IMG/VR virus record: IMGVR_UViG_3300008113_000020
Coordinates: 1 to 64,000 of that record
DNA length: 64,000 nucleotides
DNA from: a virus
Reading direction: 5' to 3' (one strand)
Shown here: positions 57,534 to 64,000 of the stretch, piece after piece
Position numbering within the stretch: the first letter of the stretch is position 1
How the letters are laid out: every line of letters starts with the position of its first letter
Made by a program: the position numbers and the translations under genes
Notes under the pieces: generated by a model
The model's database searches: none
What the model was told of the DNA's origin: nothing
The model's input: only the letters and a program-made list of their open reading frames with translations

Positions 57534-59969
57534 TTACGATCCACATCCTTCACATTCAAATGGTGAATCATCTGGCCTACTAGCCATCATTACAACTTCA
57601 GGCGTTTCTTCACTTATAATAGTATTTTGAGGTGTAGCGTATGCTGTTTGTTGCTTTGGTTGTACTTCAGCAACTGGCTTTACTGTTGAGGTATCTAAAC
57701 CTAATCCTTTAATTGGGTCAACAGCAGATCTTGTTCTCAAATAATACATTCCGGTTTTAAGACCTAGCTTCCAACCAAACAAATGAGCCGCGAGTACTTT
57801 TGCTTTTGTTGCGTTATCGATAAATAAATTCATTGACTGTGATTGATCGATAAAAATACTTCTATTGGCCGCCATTTGTAAAATTCTCTTTTGAGACATT
57901 TCCCAAACAGTTTTATAAACTTCTTTGATTGGTGTAGGAATTTCTGGAATATTTTGAATAGATCCATTCTCAAGAATTAGTTTCTTTTTCAAATCTTCAT
58001 TCCATAATCCAATATTCATTAAATCTTTAACCAAGTGTTTATTGACAACAATAAATTCTCCACCTAATGTTCTTCTTGAATAAAGATTCGTTGTAAATGG
58101 TTCAAATGCTTCGTTGTTACCTAAAATTTGTGCGGTTGATGCCGTTGGCATTGGTGCAACAAGTAATGAGTTTCTAACACCATACTTTACAACTTCTTTT
58201 CTCAAAGATTTCCAATCCCATCTTCCTGACATATCTTTATCTGTCTTACCCCACATTTCATATTGAAAAATTCCCTTTTCTATCGGTGAACCAGAAATTG
58301 ATTCATATGCCCCAACTTCTTTTGCAATATCTTTTGATGATGTTACTGCAGCAAAATAAATTGTTTCAAAAATTTCTGTTTGTAGTTTATCCGCCTCTTC
58401 ACTTTCAAAAGGTAATGACAATATACAAAATACATCTGCTAATCCTTGTACACCTAAACCAACTGGTCTATGTTTAAAGTTAGATCTTTTTGTTTCTTCT
58501 GTTGGGTAAAAATTCAAATCAATAACATTATTTAAATTCTTAACAACTTGGTAAGTGTATTCAAATAATAGCTGATGATTAAATTCACCATCTAAAATAT
58601 ATTTTGGTAATGCTATTGATGCTAAGTTACAAACAGCTTGTTCAGTTGGTGAACTATATTCAATAATTTCAGTACACAAATTTGAAGATTTAATTGTACC
58701 TAAATTCTTTTGATTTGACTTATAGTTAGCAGCATCTTTGTATAACATATAAGGTGTTCCAGTTTCAATCTGTGCGGTTAATATCGCATCCATTAGTTTT
58801 CTAGCTTTGATTGTTTTTCTGGCTAAACCCTGTTGTTCATATGATTCATACAAACGAGTAAAAGCTTTATCTTCTGGTGTATCATACATGTCAGATAGCC
58901 CTGGTGCCTCATCTGGTGAAAATAAAGACCAATCACCGTCAGATTCAACACGTTGCATAAATAAGTCTGGTGTCCACATTGCTAAAAATAAATCTCTAGC
59001 TCTCATCTCTTCTTTTCCATGATTCTTTCTTAGATCAATAAACTCTAATACATCTGAATGCCATGGCTCAAGATAAATTGCAAATGAACCTTTTCTTTTA
59101 CCTCCTTGATTAATCCAACGAGCAACTTCATTGTAAGTTTTCATCATTGGTAGTAAACCATCTGACATTCCGCCGGTGCCTTTAATGTATGCCCCTTTAG
59201 CACGAACATCATGAACATGTAAGCCAATACCACCAGCCCATTTAGAAATTTTTGCAACATCTTTGATTGTGTCAAATAATCCATCAATATCGTCACCTTT
59301 ATTTCCAATTAAGAAACAAGATGACATTTGTGGTCTGCGTGTTCCAGCATTGAATAATGTTGGTGTCGCGTGCGTATAAAAGTGTTGTGACAAATCATCA
59401 TAAATTCTTAAAGCCATCTGAACATCACCATTACAAATACCAACAGCAACCCTCATGTACATATACTGTGGTCTTTCAACGGTTCTTTCACCAATTTTTA
59501 AAAGATATGATCTTTCTAAGGTTTTGAAGCCAAAATAATCAAAATCAAAATCTCTCGTAATATTGATTGCACCATCAATAATTTCTTTATTATCCATCAC
59601 GAACTCATATACATCATCTGAAATCAGTGTTGATTCCTTTCCAGTCTTTGGTTCAATAAAAGAATGTAATTCTTTAATGGCCTGAGAAAACTTCTTTGGT
59701 GTTGTCTTGTGTAAATTTGTTACAGCCAATCTCCCCGCTAATTTTGCATAATCAGGATGCGTTGTTGTCATAGATGCCGCAGTTTCTGCCGCTAGTACAT
59801 CCAACTCTTTAGTTGTAATCCCATCATAAATTCCTTGCGTAACTTTTAGTGTAATAAATGTAGGATCAACATAATCCATATTAAGGTCATCACAAAGAGC
59901 ACTAATTCTTTTAGTGATCTTATCATATCTCATCTCTTCTAACGTTCCGTCTCTTTTTAGTACTTTCAT
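57534..59969 (-). CDS. nrdA: Ribonucleoside-diphosphate reductase large subunit
   Basis: This 811-aa class Ia subunit has an N-terminal ATP cone (MKVLKRDGTLEEMRYDKITK and following), then the R1 barrel. Landmarks are TPTLFNAGTRRPQMSSCFLI with the active-site Cys, KISKWAGGIGLHVHDVRAKG, SSNLCTEIIEYS with the catalytic Cys, and MPTASTAQILGNNEAFEPFT. The C-terminus FECEGCGS carries the CxxC that thioredoxin or glutaredoxin re-reduces, and both are encoded at 6.2-6.7 kb. It makes deoxynucleotides for replication with NrdB just upstream (15 nt gap). The ATP cone shows that overall activity control by dATP/ATP is possible. Similar to cellular class Ia enzymes of Bacteroidota. Confidence 0.96.
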   Translation of the reverse strand: MKVLKRDGTLEEMRYDKITKRISALCDDLNMDYVDPTFITLKVTQGIYDGITTKELDVLAAETAASMTTTHPDYAKLAGRLAVTNLHKTTPKKFSQAIKELHSFIEPKTGKESTLISDDVYEFVMDNKEIIDGAINITRDFDFDYFGFKTLERSYLLKIGERTVERPQYMYMRVAVGICNGDVQMALRIYDDLSQHFYTHATPTLFNAGTRRPQMSSCFLIGNKGDDIDGLFDTIKDVAKISKWAGGIGLHVHDVRAKGAYIKGTGGMSDGLLPMMKTYNEVARWINQGGKRKGSFAIYLEPWHSDVLEFIDLRKNHGKEEMRARDLFLAMWTPDLFMQRVESDGDWSLFSPDEAPGLSDMYDTPEDKAFTRLYESYEQQGLARKTIKARKLMDAILTAQIETGTPYMLYKDAANYKSNQKNLGTIKSSNLCTEIIEYSSPTEQAVCNLASIALPKYILDGEFNHQLLFEYTYQVVKNLNNVIDLNFYPTEETKRSNFKHRPVGLGVQGLADVFCILSLPFESEEADKLQTEIFETIYFAAVTSSKDIAKEVGAYESISGSPIEKGIFQYEMWGKTDKDMSGRWDWKSLRKEVVKYGVRNSLLVAPMPTASTAQILGNNEAFEPFTTNLYSRRTLGGEFIVVNKHLVKDLMNIGLWNEDLKKKLILENGSIQNIPEIPTPIKEVYKTVWEMSQKRILQMAANRSIFIDQSQSMNLFIDNATKAKVLAAHLFGWKLGLKTGMYYLRTRSAVDPIKGLGLDTSTVKPVAEVQPKQQTAYATPQNTIISEETPEVVMMASRPDDSPFECEGCGS

Positions 59970-59984
59970 CTCAAATTATATTTT

Positions 59985-60962
59985 TTAAAATTCTAAATCA
60001 CCAAATGCTGATTCTAGATCCTCCGCTTCCGCAGTTTTATTAACACCTGCTTTTTGATACTCAGCAACTCTCTTTTCAAAGAAATTTGTTTTCCCTTGTA
60101 GAGCAATATTTTGCATAAAATCAAATGGGTTTTCTGAATTGTAAACTTTAGGAACCCCCAAAGCAACCAATAATCTATCTGTAACAAATTCAAGATATTG
60201 AGCCATTAAATCTGAGTTCATACCAATAAGTCTAACTGGTAAGGCTTCAAGAATAAACTCTTTCTCAATTTCTAATGCGCCACAAATAATATCTTTAATT
60301 TGCTTTTGTGATAACTTGTTTTCAATATGGTGATTAAATAAGTGACATGCAAAATCGCAATGCATACCTTCATCACGAGAAATCAATTCATTAGAAAAGG
60401 TTAAACCCGGCATTAAACCTCTTTTCTTCAACCAGAAAATTGCGCAGAAAGATCCAGAGAAAAAGATACCCTCAACTGCTGCAAAAGCGATAAGTCTTTC
60501 GACAAATGTTCCTTTTTCAATATATCTTAGTGCCCATTCAGCTTTTCTTTTAATAGCTGGAACAGTTTCGATGGCATTAAATAATTTATTTTGTTCTTCC
60601 TTATCTTTGATGTATGTGTCAATTAACAATGAATAAGTTTCACTATGAATATTTTCCATCATAATCTGAAAACCATAAAACATTTTAGCTTCAGTGTATT
60701 GAACAGCATTAACAAAATTCATTGCTATGTTCTCATTAACAATACCATCAGATGCCGCAAAAAATGCTAATACATGTTTAACAAAGTGTTGTTCGTCTGC
60801 GTTTAATTTATTTTCCCAATCATAAATGTCTTGTCCTAAATCAATCTCTTCAGCAGTCCAAAAACATGCTTCTTGCTGTTTATAAAGCTTCCATAAATCA
60901 TGGTGCTCGATTGGGAAAAGGACAAAGCGTCCGGGATTGTCAACTAGAATCTTCTCGGTCAT
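59985..60962 (-). CDS. nrdB: Ribonucleoside-diphosphate reductase small subunit
   Basis: This 325-aa ferritin-fold subunit carries the di-iron and radical residues: Asp72 in [11 protein letters not shown], Glu103/His106 in [10 protein letters not shown] with the predicted radical Tyr110, and further ligands in [17 protein letters not shown] and [15 protein letters not shown]. The [14 protein letters not shown] stretch is of the eukaryote/Bacteroidota-type R2 rather than the E. coli type. The C-terminus ([15 protein letters not shown]) is the typical acidic-aromatic tail that docks on NrdA. It starts 14 nt after the helicase gene and is followed by nrdA after 15 nt, so the three are one operon. 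Confidence 0.96.
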   Translation of the reverse strand: MTEKILVDNPGRFVLFPIEHHDLWKLYKQQEACFWTAEEIDLGQDIYDWENKLNADEQHFVKHVLAFFAASDGIVNENIAMNFVNAVQYTEAKMFYGFQIMMENIHSETYSLLIDTYIKDKEEQNKLFNAIETVPAIKRKAEWALRYIEKGTFVERLIAFAAVEGIFFSGSFCAIFWLKKRGLMPGLTFSNELISRDEGMHCDFACHLFNHHIENKLSQKQIKDIICGALEIEKEFILEALPVRLIGMNSDLMAQYLEFVTDRLLVALGVPKVYNSENPFDFMQNIALQGKTNFFEKRVAEYQKAGVNKTAEAEDLESAFGDLEF

Positions 60963-60976
60963 AGTGTTTGTTTTTT

Positions 60977-62368
60977 TTACTTGTTTAATAATTCTTTTTG
61001 TGCTAAATATTCGTTGTAGATTTTGTTCTTGCGCTGCTTTGCTTCTTCTTCCTTATCGGTTTTGAAACCAAGCAAAGTATTTTGATGGTCAACATCAATT
61101 TCAAGAAACTCATTATTGAATTTGCAGTTATTGAATACAACACCATCTTTACCGATTCTGGATTTCAATAATGTTAATGTTGCAAGATTCATTTCTTTTT
61201 GTTCAATTGTTTTACCAATAGACAATACAACGTGTCCAATTTGGGCTTTTTTAATAGATCCACCCATTTGATCTGTGGTTACTACTTCACTCTTAATAGA
61301 TTCTCTATTACCTTGGGTAGCAGTCCATATTGCGATATCAAATTCAGATGTCATAGCTTCTAATTGTCTCATAATTGCACCATCTCCCTTCCACTCTTCA
61401 TTATAATTTGTCTTCTCAGGGGTGATACAATCAACATAGTCCAAAGTTAGTAAATCTACTCTAAAACCATCAGCTTGCATCTTTCTTAATTTTGATTTAA
61501 TTTCAGAAATTGTAACAGAATCACTAGGTAACTTCAGTAATCTAAGCTCGCCAGTTGATATACTTTTTCTTTCTGTTACAATTTTCTCAACCTCTTCAGC
61601 ATGTAATGGTTGTTCTTTTGGAGAAATACCGGTCCAAATGGTAAAATGTTTTCGTTTAATGTTATTAACGTTATCTTCAAAGAAAACTTGAACAACATTG
61701 TAACCCTGATTAAAGGCCTCGTTAGAGAATTTAGTCAATAAAGTTGTTTTACCTGTTCCGGTTGGGGCTAAGACTACCCCAAGTTCGCCTCTTCCCAAAC
61801 CACCATCCAATAGGTTGTCAATACCCACAACGCCTGTTGGTATTGGTCTTCTATTATCAGCTTGTAAAGCTAAGCTAATACTATCAAAGATGTCTACTAC
61901 ATCATTATCACTAACACCAACTTGTAGAGCGTCTTGAATTAGTTTCTCAATTTTGTGGTACTCTTCAAATTCACCCTTAGCTGTTATCTCCTCTATTTTC
62001 TTGATGGTTTTCTTAAGAACTTGCTGCTTACAGAAGTTCATAGCTTTGTCCTTAATTAAAGGAATTCCACCCTGATCAATAACGTGGTCTTGTATATTCT
62101 TAATGGTATCAATAAAAGCAGTCCTGGCTGTGTCTGAAACGCTTTCTGATAATATTTTTTGTTCTAATGCGGTATATGAAGGTAGTGTTTCGTATTTTTC
62201 ATAACACTCCTTAATATTTTGCATAATGAACTTAAACCCATTATTGTCAAAATAGTTTTGATCTATGACCTCAACAATAGTTTCACCGAATTTTCGGTCT
62301 TCTATAATAGTTTTTAATAGTGATATTTGATACGTTTGCCCTAAATGGCCAAAATTTTTCTCGGTCAT
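60977..62368 (-). CDS. 41: Replicative DNA helicase (DnaB-like, T4 gp41-like)
   Basis: This 463-aa protein has an N-terminal helical domain and a RecA-like core. Walker A is [12 protein letters not shown] (Lys207), followed by [16 protein letters not shown] (the DnaB-type H2 region) and Walker [13 protein letters not shown] (Asp310). The DnaB-type motif [20 protein letters not shown] lies near 345-365, followed by [16 protein letters not shown]. It unwinds the fork and pairs with the gp61-like primase at 26064. T4 gp41 is 475 aa, which fits. It is located upstream of nrdB in the same direction. Confidence 0.92.
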   Translation of the reverse strand: MTEKNFGHLGQTYQISLLKTIIEDRKFGETIVEVIDQNYFDNNGFKFIMQNIKECYEKYETLPSYTALEQKILSESVSDTARTAFIDTIKNIQDHVIDQGGIPLIKDKAMNFCKQQVLKKTIKKIEEITAKGEFEEYHKIEKLIQDALQVGVSDNDVVDIFDSISLALQADNRRPIPTGVVGIDNLLDGGLGRGELGVVLAPTGTGKTTLLTKFSNEAFNQGYNVVQVFFEDNVNNIKRKHFTIWTGISPKEQPLHAEEVEKIVTERKSISTGELRLLKLPSDSVTISEIKSKLRKMQADGFRVDLLTLDYVDCITPEKTNYNEEWKGDGAIMRQLEAMTSEFDIAIWTATQGNRESIKSEVVTTDQMGGSIKKAQIGHVVLSIGKTIEQKEMNLATLTLLKSRIGKDGVVFNNCKFNNEFLEIDVDHQNTLLGFKTDKEEEAKQRKNKIYNEYLAQKELLNK

Positions 62369-62397
62369 AAAATATATAAGTTATAAAATAAAATAAA

Positions 62398-62841
62398 TTA
62401 AAGTTCGTACTGAAGATATGTCGTCTCTGGATCGCTTACTGACAAAACTTCAGTTAAATCTGCCAAAATTCTTCTTAATTTTGGTCGAATGTCTACCGCG
62501 TATCTAACCTTTGGGTGGTAATAGTGCGCAGCAAATATTCTTGAAATAAATACATCGTCACCTTGCTTAATTTGCAGTAAAAAATACTGTTCTTCCATCT
62601 CTTTAGGATCTTCCACAACTTCATTATTCATAAAAAATCCTTGATTTTCGATTAAGTATTCGGAACTTTTTATTTTCAAATCTTCCGAAATTTCTTCACA
62701 AATATTTTTTACTTCATAATGCAGATTCATAGACTTCCTGGTATAAGGATTATAGTCTTTAACGTTAAAAAATCGCTGGCAGATGATATTGCCGTCTAGT
62801 GTAAGTAAAAATTCAAACTTGTTTTGTTCTTGAATGTTCAT
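62398..62841 (-). CDS. Hypothetical protein, 147 aa
   Basis: This mixed alpha/beta protein (MNIQEQNKFEFLLTLDGNII at the start) contains CQRFFNVKDYNPYTRKSMNL near residues 21-40, a PKEMEEQYFLLQIKQGDDVF stretch, and RISRIFAAHYYHPKVRYAVD-like residues near 100-118, ending in a helical tail. It shows two halves each with R-x-F-(N/A)-x-x-x-Y-x-P, which suggests an internal duplication of about 75 residues. No T4 counterpart was recognised. It lies between the nuclease and helicase genes in the replication block. Confidence 0.7.
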   Translation of the reverse strand: MNIQEQNKFEFLLTLDGNIICQRFFNVKDYNPYTRKSMNLHYEVKNICEEISEDLKIKSSEYLIENQGFFMNNEVVEDPKEMEEQYFLLQIKQGDDVFISRIFAAHYYHPKVRYAVDIRPKLRRILADLTEVLSVSDPETTYLQYEL

Positions 62842-62853
62842 AAGTCTTAGTTT

Positions 62854-63873
62854 TTATTTAATTTTAAATTTAATTGTATGTTTATTTTTTTCTTTAGTAG
62901 TTAGTCTTAGAAAAGGATTTAGGAATTTTATCCATGCATCATCACTCTTTGGTAAAACAGTGAAAATACCGTCCTCCATCATCATTTTCATAGTATTTTT
63001 ATAAGAACGCCCTTCGGTATCAAGATTTTCTTTTATTAAAGAATTAACACCATTTTTGGCTTCTTCGGTTAAAATTGGCTCATCCAAGCAAACCATTTTA
63101 TTATTTATATCAAAAAATTCATCACCGAAAACACCGAGCTTAGTAACACCAGTTAAAAAGTTCTGTACCAATTTATTTTCCTTGTCTTCCGAAAATAAAA
63201 GATTACCTCTCTCTCTTGCTTCACTTAAAGTAATTTGCTTTTCTTTTATATCGGGGAAAAGTGAGATTAATCTTTTAATACCCATATTTTTAATACCGAA
63301 GATGTTATCAGAAGGATCACCACATAAAATTTTAACCAGTTTGACATTTTCAATCAAGATAGTTTCATGATCATAATCAATTATGTCATTCTTCTTATAT
63401 ACTTTTCTGTGTGATGGGTTATAGAGCGTTACATTCTCATTTACGAGCTGTGCTAAGTCCCTATCAGATGAGTAGATTATCTTTTTCTCTTTAGGAGAAT
63501 TTTGTGTGTAGTAGGCGATGCAATCATCAGATTCACAATACTCGAATTCACCTTGCCTAACATAAAGTTCTTCCAAGTATTGTTTAATCCTAGATCTTTG
63601 CCTTTGGTATGAGAAAACTTCCTCTTCAGTCCTTGTTCTGGACTTTCTGTTCTCTTTGTAATGATGATATATTTTCTTTCTAGATATATGACCATCTTTA
63701 CCATCCCAGAATACGCAGATTTTATCAAGTTGATAATTTTCAAACGATCTTCTGAGTGTGTCGATAAAGTGAAATAATCCACCTATATGCTGACCTTTAT
63801 AAAAATGGTTTTTTAAACCGTAGAAACCAATGGTTAATAGATTATCTCCATCAACCAACAATGTATTAGACAT
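62854..63873 (-). CDS. rnh: Flap endonuclease/RNase H-type 5'-3' nuclease (T4 Rnh-like)
   Basis: This 339-aa FEN-family protein shows the acidic metal sites: LLVDGDNLL (Asp8, Asp10), CVFWDGKDG (Asp57), FEYCESDDCIAYY (Glu114, Asp116, Asp117), IYSSDRDLAQL (Asp137, Asp139) and LCGDPSDNI (Asp186, Asp189). The following KNMGIKRLISLFPDI is the helix-hairpin-helix of the H3TH domain. It is close in size to T4 RNase H (305 aa). It removes RNA primers and flaps at lagging-strand ends. It lies with the helicase and the RNR genes. Confidence 0.9.
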   Translation of the reverse strand: MSNTLLVDGDNLLTIGFYGLKNHFYKGQHIGGLFHFIDTLRRSFENYQLDKICVFWDGKDGHISRKKIYHHYKENRKSRTRTEEEVFSYQRQRSRIKQYLEELYVRQGEFEYCESDDCIAYYTQNSPKEKKIIYSSDRDLAQLVNENVTLYNPSHRKVYKKNDIIDYDHETILIENVKLVKILCGDPSDNIFGIKNMGIKRLISLFPDIKEKQITLSEARERGNLLFSEDKENKLVQNFLTGVTKLGVFGDEFFDINNKMVCLDEPILTEEAKNGVNSLIKENLDTEGRSYKNTMKMMMEDGIFTVLPKSDDAWIKFLNPFLRLTTKEKNKHTIKFKIK

Positions 63874-63900
63874 TTAGTCTAGTCTTTAATAGTTAAACAA

Positions 63901-64000
63901 TCAATCTTCGTTCTCTTCTTCTGGTATCGGCTCAAACTTTAGTTCTTCAAGATTATCGACTTTTTCATCGAATAATGAGCTAATATAGTCTAAGTTATCC
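63901..64000 (-). CDS. C-terminal fragment of an acidic protein
   Basis: A frame open from the right edge ends at TGA 63901-63903 and encodes the last ~32 residues (NLDYISSLFDEKVDNLEELK, then EPIPEEENED). The acidic C-terminal tail is of the kind seen in single-stranded-DNA-binding proteins such as T4 gp32, which recruit partners with such tails. Position next to rnh and the helicase is compatible, but the fragment is too short to assign. It ends 27 nt before the Rnh start. Confidence 0.55.
   Translation of the reverse strand, partial: DNLDYISSLFDEKVDNLEELKFEPIPEEENED

Overview
This window looks like part of the genome of a large, AT-rich, T4-type contractile-tailed phage (myovirus-like Caudoviricetes) that infects a member of the Bacteroidota, probably a flavobacterium. 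The T4-type core is recognisable: baseplate wedge proteins gp25 and gp6, replicative helicase gp41, primase gp61, recombination nuclease gp46/gp47, an Rnh-type 5'-3' nuclease and class Ia ribonucleotide reductase (NrdA/NrdB). The host assignment rests on SprB-type adhesin repeats, a Bacteroidota-style Hc1 histone H1-like protein, a primary-type sigma factor like the short Bacteroidota RpoD, and A-rich leaders that mostly lack Shine-Dalgarno sequences. No tRNA, integrase, transposon or CRISPR array was found. All genes are on the minus strand except one two-gene plus-strand island at 8.8-9.6 kb.

Layout, in the direction of minus-strand transcription (right to left). 64.0-57.5 kb is a replication and nucleotide block: Rnh-like nuclease, a small unknown gene, DnaB/gp41 helicase, NrdB, NrdA, then a 98-nt non-coding spacer with several alternative stems and a terminator. 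57.4-27.99 kb is a continuous baseplate and tail-fibre block: gp25, gp6, a 1435-aa baseplate protein, several virion proteins, a 1684-aa protein, and a set of Thr-Pro-rich fibres and adhesins. The adhesins include a 788-aa protein with a von Willebrand A-type MIDAS motif and a 1659-aa protein with six cadherin-like and about ten SprB-like repeats. 27.95-20.6 kb is a recombination block: RuvC-like resolvase, primase, PD-(D/E)XK nuclease, gp47, two small genes, gp46 and ClpP.

20.4-9.6 kb carries a zinc-ribbon protein, three small envelope-type proteins that could be a spanin-like cassette, a sigma factor, and a membrane protein apparently joined to a Pro/Thr-rich tail by a -1 frameshift. It also carries a degenerate amidase-like protein, two acidic proteins, an Hc1-like DNA-binding protein and a cluster of small overlapping genes. 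8.7-6.1 kb is a NusG, AAA ATPase, thioredoxin and glutaredoxin operon ending in a strong terminator. 6.1-0 kb is a second set of trimeric fibre-type genes.

How the genes work together: Trx and Grx can re-reduce the NrdA C-terminal CxxC. The sigma factor, NusG and Hc1-like protein form a plausible set for redirecting transcription and nucleoid structure. Helicase, primase, Rnh, gp46/47 and RuvC-like proteins cover replication and recombination. Most of the coding capacity goes to a very modular adhesion apparatus in which the same Thr-Pro linkers, Cys-Glu-Phe modules and C-terminal domains are shuffled among neighbouring genes.
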